A DNA stretch of 64,000 bases from Letharia columbiana (lineage: Eukaryota > Ascomycota > Lecanoromycetes > Lecanorales > Parmeliaceae), in NCBI RefSeq assembly GCF_014066305.1, contig NW_023501060.1, positions 434,001-498,000 of the forward strand, read 5' to 3'. The position numbers and the translations under genes are program-made. Shown here one piece after another: positions 1-11,657 of this stretch; within the stretch, counting starts at the first letter, position 1; the number at the start of each line of letters is the position of its first letter. A model generated the notes under the pieces. That model ran no database searches and was not told the DNA's origin. It saw only the letters and a program-made list of their open reading frames with translations.

Positions 1-2354
1 AGGCGCAGAGAACTCGAAGTAGTGGACAATGGCTCTCGAGGGCAGCCACGGTTTCCCAATCTACACCCCTAGCGGAAGCTACTGAAGGGGCTGCTACAAA
101 AGCTGTACGTGCAACCACAGCATCGGGATGGAATGGTTCAACGCCTACAGACCAGTCAACGACTCCGCTTGGCAGCCCATCTTCGAGACGGTATGTTGAT
201 GGACCCTTGAGCGCTTCCAAGTCGAAATTGCAATCAATCATGAAGACTGCTCGAGGCTTATTCTCAAGTAGTGCCGGTGTGTCCGCGCAAGCTAGGATGG
301 AGACCCTTTCGCCCCTTTCGACACGCACTCACGGCGTTACACACGCGCCATCATTCAGTAATGTTTTGAGAAGCAAGTCTCCGAAAGGCTGTTTGAACAA
401 CTCAGTGAGTAACACCGATGTTCGGAAGACTCGAAGCTCCACGGAGAAGGAGGAAAGAAGGAAGGAGTCAGAAGCAAGGGAACGCCGACGAACTGAAGAA
501 GAGCTTGAAAAAGCCAGAGAAAATGAGGGTCCAGAACTTGTGACGCAGAAGCTTGTGCAGCCGCAAGGCCCTCAGGTAGAAGCGAAGACCAAGCCAACAA
601 GGCAGAGCCCAAGGAAAACGCAAACTCACGAAAGTCCTAAAGCCCAACCGGATGTTGTTGAGGACGACTTACCATCTCAACTAATGGGTCCACCAGCGTC
701 GCATGCCCCAACGCAACAGTCACAGTTGCAAAAGCCCAGCAATGTGAGAAGACCCATTAAGCCTGCCAAAGAGACAGCTCCCAAGCCAAAGCCACAACCT
801 GTGGCTATTCGTGTTGGCACGCTCTCGCAGAGGATCCCGCTTAGTAACGCCGCGCTCTCATCAAGTCTGCAGGAGTCCTTGCCCCAATCACAGCCAAAGC
901 AGCCAGCAGTCGGGAGGATGCCTAGCAACGCTTCACTTCAGACCTCAGCTTCTAACAGTAGCCTCAAGAGCTCTGCGACATCCGCGGCACCTAAGCCCAA
1001 AGCTCTACTCGCAGCAGAGCGGAAGAAAGAACAGGTGTGTCTCCGCGAGGCCAGATGAATTATCGCATGCTAATTCTGAAGCAGGATGAGAGGGAGGCAC
1101 AACGCAAGCTTGATCAGAAACGTGAAATAGAACGTAAAAGGGCTGTTCAGCAAGAGGAAGCGAGACGACAAGAGCAGCAACAACGTGAGGAAGCAGAGAG
1201 GCAGCGTGAACGAGAGCGTGCTGCGGCTGCTGAGGACCCTAAGAAAATCGCACAGAAGCAAGCAATTGAGAAGAGAAGGATGGAGCTGAACAAGAAAGAG
1301 CAACAGCAACGGGTGCCGCAGAGGCCTGCAATGGATCAGGTACGCCGACTCTGACGTTGATTTAATTTAGCAATGGCTGATTTTGAAGGCACCTATCTCA
1401 CAGTACGCACATGCTACCTCGGCAAATCGTCCGGATATGGGTGGCGCCAGGCCTCCATCAAGGCTGCATAACGCGCCGCCTCATCCAAGCTTTCCTAATG
1501 CTCATCCTCAGAATCCAGCGAAACCAGCCAACAAACGAGTCTTCAACCCTGACACCGATGACGAGCCTCCTCGACAGGTTCGCCCGCAAGGTGGTCCTTC
1601 ATATCAACAAAACGACGGTAAACGGCGGAGGACAGAAGACGAAGAATTGCAGGAAATCAGAGTTCGACCGACAATGGCGCCTCCCATCCGCCAATCAGGG
1701 ATTCGCAAGGATGGTCATAAGGCGTCAATATTCGGCAGCAATTACACAACAGCACCACCGCCTGCGCCTCACCATCATAATGCACCATCTCTGCTCAAGA
1801 CGACCACAGCAAGCCAAGCGTACCAACAGCACGCCCATCAAAACCAAATGTCACGACCAGGCCACCATCCTGACATAGCCAAATACACCAACGGCAAAAT
1901 CCCCTTCGCCGAGGCCCCCAACCCCCCACAAGCAAATCACAAGACCCCACTTCCCTCCAAACTCGCTCCCCCACCAGCCAAAGCCTCCCCTCATTATCAG
2001 AATGGTGAGAACATCCATCTCGACGACATTCCCACGGAAAGCGAAGAATCAGACTCGGAGGACGAAGCCGAAAAGGCGAAGAAGGGCGCGAACCTTCCCG
2101 AGTGGGCCCAGTCACCCCAATTGCGCCAACTCCTAATGACACAAGATGAGAATATGGACGCGGATGCCGTCTTTGGGCCCGTGGCGAGTCCGCATATGGA
2201 GGAGATGTTCAAAGAGAGGCATCATCGGTTCAGGTCAAGGACGAGTAGCGCCAATTGGGCGGGCGCTGATCGGTTAACAGAGGAGGAGATCAGAAGGGAT
2301 GTGGAGGCGAGGCAGAGGTTGAGGAGGGAGGGCGGGTGGACTTTTGGACTGTGA
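1..2354 (+). CDS. SLI15: INCENP/Sli15-like inner centromere protein (5' partial)
   Basis: This is the scaffold subunit of the chromosomal passenger complex, which binds and activates Aurora kinase at centromeres and the spindle. The frame is already open at base 3, so the N-terminus lies outside the window. Exons by eye: <3..1034, 1085..1339, and 1389..2354 (or from 1371), giving about 750 visible residues. The sequence shows a long disordered Ser/Pro/Lys region, then a Glu/Arg/Gln-rich segment (exon 2) like the single alpha-helix or coiled coil of INCENP, then a C-terminal IN-box. The IN-box has LPEWAQSPQLRQLL, DADAVFG, a segment rich in HHRFRSRTSSANW, and ends with GGWTFGL. The Thr-Ser-Ser triplet corresponds to the TSS motif that Aurora phosphorylates in INCENP. 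The TSS/IN-box combination is specific to this family. The second intron acceptor is ambiguous (1370 or 1388, same frame). Confidence 0.88.
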
Positions 2355-3027
2355 CCGTGTGCTCTATACATTCACTGACTCTCCGGTGTATGCCTGTGCA
2401 TTTCACCTCTGTTGCCAGCCAGAACGTCCGCATTCGATCTGTGCAGCGACAGTTTCAGGGACGGGTGCTCCGATGTCTGGAGAGGAAGGGAAGAAGCATG
2501 CCGCTCATGCCAATGAGTGTAGATGGGACCGTGGTAGCAGCGAATGGATCCGCTAGGTTCGGGGTATCGAGGCGCGTTTGGGTGCCTCGGAGAACCCTTT
2601 TTTCTTCTCTACCAACTGCGTTGGATGGCCAACGGTCCACTTGCATTGTTAATAGGCGTCATAGCAAGTTACAAGTTACAGCGGAGTATGGGAAGGTGGC
2701 TCGCAGGACGTTAATACATGATTTCAATTATCGGCGCGTCAACCGTCATGTTTCACGGACCGTGTGCTGTCGTCCGCTTCCAGGCTGGTAATCTTCAGGT
2801 GCAGGCGGGTGTCATTCTGTTGTCACGATGAGATCACATGCATGGCTCACGCAGGGAAGGAGCTCCGATACCGATGATTAATTCTCTTCGGACGGAGCAA
2901 GCGCTGTTGCTATGCTATGAAAAGCTGGACTGAAGCCATCCCAACCTCCCATACAGAACGCGCCTTTGCATGCTATATCGCTTTCATAGATCTTGTGTGT
3001 ATACAGATGTGCGGCAATCCGTGCCCG
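2355..3027. other. Convergent intergenic region
   Basis: This is the 3' flank shared by the INCENP-like gene (+) and the SSXT-like gene (-). I see no gene, repeat or RNA in it. The short open frames here have no recognisable protein character. Confidence 0.6.
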
Positions 3028-4345
3028 TCATGACTGCTGTTGCACTGGAGGCTGTTGCATCTGTTGCTGCCCTTGTTGCAGCCCAGGTTGCACCGGTTGC
3101 CCTCCCACCTGCGGTTTCCTGACCTCCGGCTTCCAATCCGGCCACAGCTCTCGGAGCCTGGTGTATTCCTCCCTCAGCAAGTCCAATTGCCTGTCTCCCT
3201 CCTCGTTTCCAGGATTGAGCCAGAGAGGTGGTGCTTCGAGGTGGCTGGGGTACGGCAACCGGGGCTTATCCTTCGCTTGGTCAGATATGCTAACAAGGAA
3301 CATGATGTTGGTTTTGATGCGGGTCATGAATTCCACGTATTTTTTGGTATTGAGGGATGGTTGCTGAGGTGCTGTTGCGGTGGTGGGTGTTGTCATTGTA
3401 GGTGTGCTGACGGTGGGATTTGTTTTGGTGACCGAGTTGTTTTGGTTTTGGGTAGTTGATGTAGGGTCGCCTGCTGAGGTAGGAGGTGCCGGAGTCGCCT
3501 GCGGTGAGGAGGTGTTTGGGGGCGCCGTCTGTTGAGGCGATTGTGGAGACGGCTTGAACCCGACTTTCTGCAGGATTGTGACTTCTTGTAGCAGGAGGTT
3601 GTTGACTTGGAGGAGGGCATCGACGCGTTGTTGGTCAAGTGACGAAAGTCCGCCGGGTTGAAGAGCGGGGTCTGCGGATTGAGAGGGTACTTCGGAGGTG
3701 GGAGTTGATTGAGTGGAGGGTGGATTGATTGGGGCAGCTGTCACGGTCATTGTGGAAGTCGGTGGATAGGAGGAGCTAGAGGTGTGGAGTCGCTGAGGAG
3801 TCGTTGAGGCTCCGGAGTAAGCCTGAGCTGGCGCGAGCTCGGATACAGCTGAAGAGGACTTTTGTCGCTGATGGTCTATGAAATTGGCGGGTGGTTGACC
3901 TGAGGAATGTAGCAAGTCATAGTGTCAGCAACAGCTCATAGATTACTCCTGCTTCATTCCAGAGTCTGACGGAGGAAGATACAAAGGGAAAGGGGCACGG
4001 ACCATGGTTCATATATTGCTGCTGGGGCAGATAGGGCTTTTTAAAGTGATCATCAGGCGCAGTCATGGGAGGCTGCGTCGACAGTCCTCCGACATTGTGA
4101 ATCTGATTGGGACCATACGGCAGTCTTTGGGAGTGATATGTCTGGCCTTCGGAAGGCTGTGGGAGTGTGTAGGAGGGTAGAGGAGGAGAGGAGGCATTGG
4201 ATTGGTTGGAGTGAGGATATGGATTGGGATAAAACTGCGAGTGCGAGTGGGAATGTTGTTGATGTGACTGCGGGAAATGAGGTGCATTATTGGTCGGGCC
4301 GGCGTACGTCGAACGTGGGCCATAGCTGCTTTCTTGGTATGCCAT
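3028..4345 (-). CDS. SSXT/SS18-like Gln/Pro-rich protein
   Basis: Exons are complement(4003..4345) and complement(3028..3899), joined in phase 1 across a 103-bp intron, giving 404 residues. The N-terminal 115 residues are rich in Gln, Ser, Pro, His and Tyr. The middle holds an amphipathic segment with VDALLQVNNLLLQEVTILQ followed by QKVG, and then, after about 68 low-complexity Pro/Thr/Gln residues, YVEFMTRIKTNIMFLVSISDQ. Together these resemble the two halves of the SSXT (SS18 N-terminal) domain: NN-L-Q, Q-x-x-G, then Y--L---N---L--I-D. SS18 (human) and Snf11 (yeast) are SWI/SNF subunits, so a chromatin-remodelling role is plausible but inferred. The C-terminus is Gln-rich. It could instead be an unrelated Q-rich protein with a chance helix pair. 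Confidence 0.6.
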
Positions 4346-4972
4346 GGTGCATGGATAAACACGAGTTGCAGAGAAGCCCCGCTAGAAAGACCCAAACACG
4401 GTGAGATGTGGTGGCACGACTAAAAGAAAGATGCTGGGATCCTTGCATCTTTCCATTCTCATTCGTCAGAATCATCGGCTCACGGAACGTTTATTCAAGC
4501 CCTAAGAAATGGGACGCTGCCCTGCGCACTGGGGAAATTCAAAACCCTAAAGTAATCCACTCGATTGCCAAGACTAGACTCACAGAGACCCTTTGCTACT
4601 CGTACATGAGTGAGTGAAATAACGGGACTAATGAATGTCCGTCCTTCTTCAAAATAATGGGAGACGCTGAGCTCACCTCACAGGAGTCAAGTAAAGGTGC
4701 GCACCCACGGCGAGATGTTGAAGCCAGAATGATAGGGTGTGCTCGAATTCCACTACATGCAGAGTGGAACAATAACCGCAATCAACATTTACTGTTGAAC
4801 CCCTCAAGAAATCCCCATGTGAACGCCACGGAAGCGACGGCAACTCCCATTAGCGGCACATTAGCGGCATCAAACCCAGGGAAGCAGCAAATTGGCAGCC
4901 GCTTGCAATGAAGCACACTACAGCTGGATGAGGAGAAGAGAGGCCCAAGAATTTCTACATCTATTCTGCATA
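4346..4972. other. Intergenic region upstream of the SSXT-like gene
   Basis: It holds the promoter of the SSXT-like gene (read leftwards) and the 3' flank of the HIS5-like gene. I see no gene, repeat or clear regulatory motif. Confidence 0.55.
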
Positions 4973-6455
4973 TCAAGCAATAATATCGTTCGCGTCCTGC
5001 TCTTGAACATCCTCAGCCCCCCCAATTGATCCATTCCGGTATATATCTTGTAGCACACTTCTCATCTCCTCAAGCAGCTTATCCACCTCTTCCTCAGTCC
5101 CCACTGTGATCCTTAAACAACCGAGGCATCCCACCTCCTTTCCCCTGAATCTCACCACGACCCCTTTTGTCTCCGCCAGCCTCTCGTAAAGAGCCAAAGC
5201 AGTCTCATTGCTCGGTTGGCCCCCTCTACTCCTTGGTCTATCCAGGATCTCGGCTAGCAGGAAGTTCGATTCAGCCCCACCTAAAAAGCTTCCCACTCCA
5301 GGTATTTTCGGCAGCTCCCGCATCATTCGATCTCGCTGCTCCACAATCCTTTGCCGATTCCTCCTCATGACAGCCAGATTCTTGGGCTGCAAAGCAGCAC
5401 AAGCCAATGCGCTCGTAGGACTTGAGATGTTATAGGGCGCCTTGAGATTATTGAGGAGGCTTGAAATCTCTGGAGATGTGAAAGCGGCGCCAAGGCGTAT
5501 ACCGGCAAGGCCAAATGCTTTGCTGAGAGTCTGCATGACGACAAGGTTGGGCCACTCCGTCACCCACTCTGCCAAGCTGGATCCTTCAGGAGAGAAGTCG
5601 ATGTAAGCTTCATCTAGGACAACGACACCGTTCCATGTAGGATGCTCGAGCACCTGCTGGATATCTGATTTGGTGATCAGATTGGCGGTAGGATTGCCAG
5701 GAGAGCAGATGTACACGATTTTGATATTAGGGTCTGAAGAAAGAGCATCGTTGATGGTTTCTGGACGTAGCTTAAAATTTCTGGACGTATCTAGGGGCAC
5801 TTTGACGATCTCAAGGTCGTTCACTTGGGCGCTGACAGCGTACATACTATGAGGATTTTCCAAGTCAGAAATTCTCTCTCTACGGCAAAAGGTCGAGTTT
5901 GACGACAGGCTTGGAGAGCAAAGATTTGCTTCTGGCTTTCGGGTTGTGTCTTGCGATCAACTTTCAGAACGGCACGGGGGAAAGACTGCGAGAGTACGAA
6001 CCCATATGTTGGCGGAGAGACCAAGACCTTGTCTCGCCCAGGAGTACCAAAACATCGAAGAAGAGCATCAATGACTTCATCTGAGCCAACGCCCACAAAG
6101 AGGCTTTGTGGCTTCAACGATTTAGTTGTGTGATGGTGGGTATTTCGTAGGTTACAGAGCAGTTGTTTCAGTTCAGTTTGGTGACTGAAGCAAGAGATCA
6201 AGACTGCTCCATTCAAAAAGTGTATGAGACTTACGGGTCCGGATATCTGTGTAGATCGGCTGTCTTCTCATGTGTATGACCATCGACAGCACCATTGGTC
6301 ATCTCCAAGCCAGGACCGTACGCATTCTCATTCGCGTCAAGAAGGATATTAGTTCCATCGTCTTTGTAATCGTCTCTGGCACATCTGTACGGCTCTAATG
6401 CTAATATATTCGGTCTCGCACACTTGGACAGATCAAATGGAGATTTCTTTGCCAT
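4973..6455 (-). CDS. HIS5: Histidinol-phosphate aminotransferase
   Basis: This PLP enzyme converts imidazole-acetol phosphate plus glutamate to L-histidinol phosphate in histidine biosynthesis. Exons: complement(6235..6455), complement(6002..6184), complement(4973..5846). Introns are 50 and 155 bp (both phase 2), and the product is 425 residues, normal for the fungal family. The first in-frame ATG is at 6455. Class I/II aminotransferase marks are clear: LLDANENAYGPG near the N-terminus, HRYPDPHQTELK, GVGSDEVIDALLRCF, SPPTYGMYAVSAQ across the second junction, CSPGNPT, VLDEAYIDF, and TLSKAFGLAGIRLG with the PLP-binding lysine at about residue 244. Splicing of the 155-bp intron restores the conserved Tyr-Gly-Met-Tyr. 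A near-match to the Gcn4/CpcA box (6507-6513, one mismatch) lies about 50 bp upstream. Confidence 0.95.
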
Positions 6456-7381
6456 TGTTCCCTTGTTGTCCTTTTCCTTCACCTGGCACGTCAAGAAGCT
6501 TCAAAGTGAGTCTTCCGGCAACAAGCGCTAGCGACGAGTACAAAAGTACAAGATTTTCTTTTTTTTAGGCACTTTGAACGCAGGTACTGGTAGTAGGGTC
6601 GAAGCCTGACAATCTTCAGGTACTTTAAGTAATAGTGGCTGGTTAGGTGTCAATGAGATCCATCGCATTGGCGATATCGGCGATTCATACTTCTTTGGGT
6701 CTAGTCTTCGGCTCTTCCCCGCGCTGCGATAGGATGCCTTTGGCTTGGCTTGTCTTGGCTTGCCAACCAAGACAACTCAGCAAGTGTGGTGCGGATTGCA
6801 AGCGCGTCTTGTCTTGAGACCAATACCAATGAATTTCTCACATCGTGACATCCTATACCAGTATCCTGCCCTCCACCGCTCTCTTTGCTTTTACTTCAGC
6901 TGGAGAAACCTACTCCTCGCTCTTTATCATACTTATCTGCCCGTCATCTTGACTCTTCACTGCACATTACTAATTTTCCGAAGGCAGCTGCTAAACCGCT
7001 CCCTACCGAAATACAATTTCTACATATGCAGGTACACCCAGCCTGCTCACAACGCTCAAAGGCCCTTCGGATGATTGCAGCTTGAATTCTTCTTCCCTCT
7101 TCCCCACAGATCCGAGAGCTGAAGCCATCTCCACAACAAAATATCCGCAATGTGTTGACCTCGCTAGCGATCCTGACTGAGACCGAGCTATTCCGCTCCA
7201 CTACCTTGCTATATCTACCTTGCCATCATAATTCTCATTCACCCGAGGTTATTAAGTCTGGTCTGAATGTCGTGGAAGCTAGCGGGTGGCACAACCATAT
7301 CTGGGATTTTGTGAGGCGCCGAACCTTCACCTCACCACTGCCTAGAAGTCGTCGTGGCAAGACGACGATATTCTTGGTGTC
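6456..7381. other. Divergent promoter region, HIS5-like / J-domain gene
   Basis: This 926-bp region separates two divergent starts. It holds pyrimidine-rich stretches typical of fungal core promoters. On the J-protein side it has several upstream ATGs: a two-codon frame at about 7149, a 15-codon frame at 7268-7315 and a 19-codon frame at 7026-7085. They could act as upstream open reading frames if the leader is unspliced. Sequences close to TGACTCA occur (TGAGTCT at 6507, TGACTCT at about 6948) but neither is perfect. Confidence 0.5.
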
Positions 7382-10300
7382 ATGGGAAGGGCTGATGCAG
7401 AGCGAGATTACTATGGTGACCTGGAGCTGGAGCCAACGGCAGACCCCAATGAGATCAAAAGACAGTTCAAGAAGCTCGGTATGGTGTTCTTCCTTGATTA
7501 AAGAAATACCCTTATGCTGACAATATCCCCTTTTCAGCTCTCAAATATCACCCCGATCGGAACCCAGGCAGGGAGGTGGAATACAATTCTAAGTTCCAAG
7601 CCATACAATCTGCCAATGAGGTGCTCTCAGACCCACAACAACGGGCGAAGTATGACGCACAGCGCATGCGAGCAGGTCTGCTACATACCTATACTGGTAG
7701 CTCTTCTTCGCCTACAAGACCGAGTGTACCTACACGATCTCCTATGACCGATTTCCCTCCTCCTCCACGCCCACCCCCTTATACTGCAACGAAAAACACT
7801 TCCACGCCTCATTCTTCCGGTGCACAAAGGTACAAAGATTTCCGCTCTCGCCCAGAACCAGCTTCATGGAGAGGCGCCAGCACAGACGACCCTAAGACAA
7901 AGACCAGTGATTTCAAGGCATGGGAGTCGATGAGGATGAGGACACCAAGGCGTGGGGAAGGCCCCATTCCCTTTCAAAGACGGACGGTACCGCCAAAAGC
8001 TGCTAGACCACCCCCAGTTCCGCCAGGACGTGAAACGAACGGCAAGGCACCCAAAGACCCTTCGCCAAGACGACCTGGCTGGGATCATGTTCAAGAGCCC
8101 CACGCGGGCATGCCAAGCACGACGAGAGCCGATACCAGTCGTGGTCCCCCGCAGAAAAACGGCTTCGCTCCGAGTTCGCCTGGAGTGGGAGGAGATGAGC
8201 CACAAGCACGTTCAGCATATTTCACTGTTGGGAGAGGCGAGCGACCCGCGAATTTAAGATCGCAGACCCACATGCCCCCACCTCCACCTCCACTTCCAGG
8301 CCATGCGCCTACTTCGCAAAGAGCTGACCCGTTGGCGCCATTCAAAGACAAGGTAGGTCTCAATGAACCCTTTGGAAACAAGTCCCGCATAAGCACGCCT
8401 TATCACACAGGTGGCGGCGAGAAAATTAGTCCATACTTCGCCAGTCCAGGCCTGGAAAGATCCAAAACGTCTGCGAGCCCTAGAGACAGTAATAGTCGGA
8501 CAGGATGGTTTGAAGGCAAGCCAAACAACTCGGACTCTGTTCATCATCGGGCTGCGTCTACCAGCTCGAACCACCAAAACATGAGCCCACCAGACAAGAA
8601 GGACACAAGGATGCCGGGTGTCTCGGGAGTGTACTCTTCTTCGTCCTCATCAAGTTCATCTTCCGATGAAGACGTCGACCCTGTTTCTTCAGCGAGGCCA
8701 CGTGTGACCCAAATCCCAAAGACAAGGCGGACACGCGCCGATGCTGGTCAAACGTCCGTTCAGCCCCCCGGTGGTTTCAACCCTTTTGTCAAAGTCGGCG
8801 ATGAGCCAATGGCGCCACAAGCAGGCCTAGGAGCTGGCAACTACGAGATTCGTCGGAGGCATTCGGCAGTGGATATTGACACTCGCAAACCGTCGGAGGG
8901 ATTTTCCGAGCATCGCAAGAAGCACGAGGCCGACAGGTCGCAGCAGCATTCAACGAGCGTCCCCGACGCTTCCGACCCCCACAATGGAGCTGGGACACAA
9001 CCAACCCTCCAGCGATCGCACAGCTGGCATGAGAAGAATGGGCCCCCCAAAGACAAAGACTTCCATTCTGCTGCAAATGAACAGGAGGGCAAAAATCCCA
9101 TGTATGAGCCACGAGGGTATAACCCATTTTCTTCTCCTCCTTCTTCTCCGATTTCCCCTTTTCCAAACCCCCCTACTCAGGATACACCCTTTCCAGACAG
9201 ATGGTCAGATCAATGGCCTTTCAATTCCCCCAAGAAGCCCAGGACTGCTTTCACTGAACCTCCCCCATACTGGGCTATACCATCCAGTCTGCCTCCCCCG
9301 AGAGAGATCGTGTCTCGCAAGCGAGCAAGCACAGACGTCCCTTTGCACGGTCATCAACAAAAAGCAGCAATGACGTACGCTAATGTTGATTCCTTCGATA
9401 GCTTTAAGATTCCCGAATACGCGAAGAATTCGTTCCCACGTACAGCATCCCTTCGCAGCCAGAACTCGGAACAAATCAATACCAAATTCTCCCCTGACAA
9501 CTGGCACGGCAAATTTTTTGAACCTCCTCCGCCCAGCCGCTCAAACACACCTCGCAGCGTGTCTCCCACCAAACCCAACATATTCCAGCAGCAGCAGGAA
9601 CAGGAGTCCCAACAAGGCTCCGCGAGTGGAGATCCGATGCAACGTGACTCGTCCAAAACGTCCACCTCGTCATTCCCGCCGCCTCCTCCGCCATTCGCTC
9701 GAGGCAAATTCCAGCATGAGCAATGGGCTCCGCATTTAAATAATTTGAAATTCGATATGCCGCAGTCTCCGCAGGGACGCTCACCTAGCCGAACAAGTAC
9801 TCGAAAACGTCCAAGGACACGACCTCAAAGAGCTTCCAACACTCAAGCAAGTGTTGGCGATGCGGAAGACGATCCTACCGCGGGTAGCGCAACTGGCGAG
9901 AGCCTTGAGAGCAGTAAGGCGAGCAGTGATGTCGATGCCATGGATGTTGACGAGCCGACACCTCCATCTGCAAAGACCGTTCCACAACACACGAATGGTG
10001 GATACGTTCCATCAGCTCAACCTGATGTTTCCAATAATACGCCTCGCCAAGGCCCAATGCTGCCGCCCCGAAGCCCTGCAGTACCACCACGAACAAACGG
10101 TCTTGGGCAGCCAGAAAAGAGGGCGTCCCATTTAAATCTCGGAGACCTCAAGAATGTTTACCCCTTTGCACCCAGCAACGAAGGTCTTGGGAATATGAAC
10201 GAGATGGGCACCACCCTTCCGCAGCCATCCCATTCATCACCCACCAAACAGCCCACCGAGTCTTCTCGGCAACAGATCAAGTTCCCCAATCCACCACTGT

Positions 10301-10656
10301 GTCCGTCCAACCCTCTAAACCTGACTCAGCATTCCTGGGACCACTATTGCCTGAATTTACGCCGCTATCTAGACGAGTGGACCAAGTTCAATGACCAAAT
10401 GGCTGAGATACTCAAGAGCATTACTCGAGAAAGCGTCAAATGCCGTTGGTTGGACCCAGAAGGAACAGGTTATGATAAGCATATGAACATGCTCGACGAG
10501 CATCAGAGGGCAAGAGTACACCTGGAGGTTGCTTGCGAAAACAATGAGAAATGCATGAAGTCTTTGGGCGACGCAATGGATGCGAAGGTTCGAGGAAGAG
10601 GTGGTGTGGGTAGGAAACAATCGAACGCCGGCCCAATTCTTGAAGGACTGCTGTAG
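7382..10656 (+). CDS. Large J-domain protein with disordered Pro/Ser-rich body
   Basis: Exons are 7382..7478 and 7538..10656 (59-bp intron, phase 1), giving 1071 residues. The J domain is N-terminal (residues about 9-75): DYYGDLELEPTADPNEIKRQ, then across the splice junction LALKYHPDRNPG with the HPD tripeptide needed to stimulate Hsp70 ATPase, then FQAIQSANEVLSDPQQRAKYD. There is no Gly/Phe region and no Cys repeats, so it is a class C (type III) J-protein. The next roughly 850 residues are disordered, with proline runs, a serine run followed by acidic residues (near base 8640), and Arg/Ser-rich segments. The last 110 residues are ordered and helical (HSWDHYCLNLRRYLDEW... CRWLDPEGTGYDKHMNMLDE) and look like a distinct conserved domain that I do not recognise. 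The Hsp70 co-chaperone role is known for the family; the client is unknown. Confidence 0.85.
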
Positions 10657-11657
10657 ATGTAACGCACCTGTAGCAATTTCCAGTTGTGTTTATTTTGATG
10701 ACGATGAGCAAGGCGTTTCGGCTTGGGATATACCCCTCTTGTCCTGGTCCTGGGCATATCTATTGTCCAATTTTCTACTCAAGAGCACGCATGGATATTG
10801 TCGGCAAATTTACAAAATGAGCATGGATTGTTCAGCGAGGAGTTCAACAGCTTCTAAGGGTTTATGACCAGTATGCTTTGGATGCAGGGGACAGCTCTTG
10901 ATCAACGTTCAATGGTCTGTCATGTCGTGATGAGTCGCAATTGTCTGGTGATACTGCTCGTTTTCTGCTTTTGTATGATACAGTTTGCTAGAGCGGAAAC
11001 GATGAATACTTCAGAACAGGGTCCTCTCCACTGACGCGACACCGCAATTGCCAGACGCACTCGAGGCTGGTCGAATACTCTTCGTCTTTCTTGGTGTCTC
11101 GCGTCCGGTAAAAGACGTTTGGTAGTTCTTGAGCTGGGCGGTCAAATTTCCTCACGTTGCTTGGCGTATGCGCCAAAGCGAGGTTTCAAAGTCGTCCATC
11201 ATGCACTGCCCCATGTCAACTCGACGACCCTTATCTGTGGCCACAGGCCCTACATTTTCTCAATTGCTGGCGTTGTGCCAAATCCTACCTACCGTTGTCG
11301 CTTGATTGTCACTGCTGCACCTCAGATCTCTGCATGACACGACTAGCTTCGAGCCACCCTCCTACTACGATTGAAACACCACGAGCATCTGCTTCGCTCC
11401 GCTCTAACGTATCTTTCGATTGCCCTTTGGATCGTTCCGACGCTCCATGCCATCTGACTTCCAACCACGACCCTACCCCCCCTTCTAAGCGCTCGAGAGT
11501 CTTCTCTCGCTCCGCCCGATCCGACAGCCTTTAAGATTAACCCATCCATCACCCGCCCTTCCTTCTCCGACGAGGCATCACATCCTCAACCCACCCCCTT
11601 TCCATCTCGCCGCAGTCTCCAACGTCCCCCCACCCCCTTCTCACTCATCCACAACCA
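10657..11657. other. Gene-poor stretch downstream of the J-domain gene
   Basis: Nothing is firmly supported. A 66-codon open frame at 11334..11534 (+) starts MTRLASSHPP and is Ser/Pro/Arg-rich. It lies in the same frame as the hydrophobic open frame at 11658 and could be an upstream exon of it, for example with a donor at GTATCT near 11410 and an acceptor at CGCAG near 11612. That is speculative. Confidence 0.3.

Noticed and set aside
2336..2791. 151-codon open frame overlapping the end of the INCENP-like gene
   Set aside because: It overlaps the IN-box exon in another frame and has no protein-like features.
6507..6513. TGAGTCT near the HIS5 start as a Gcn4/CpcA site
   Set aside because: It differs from TGASTCA at the last base. 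A weak site is possible, so it is mentioned but not called.
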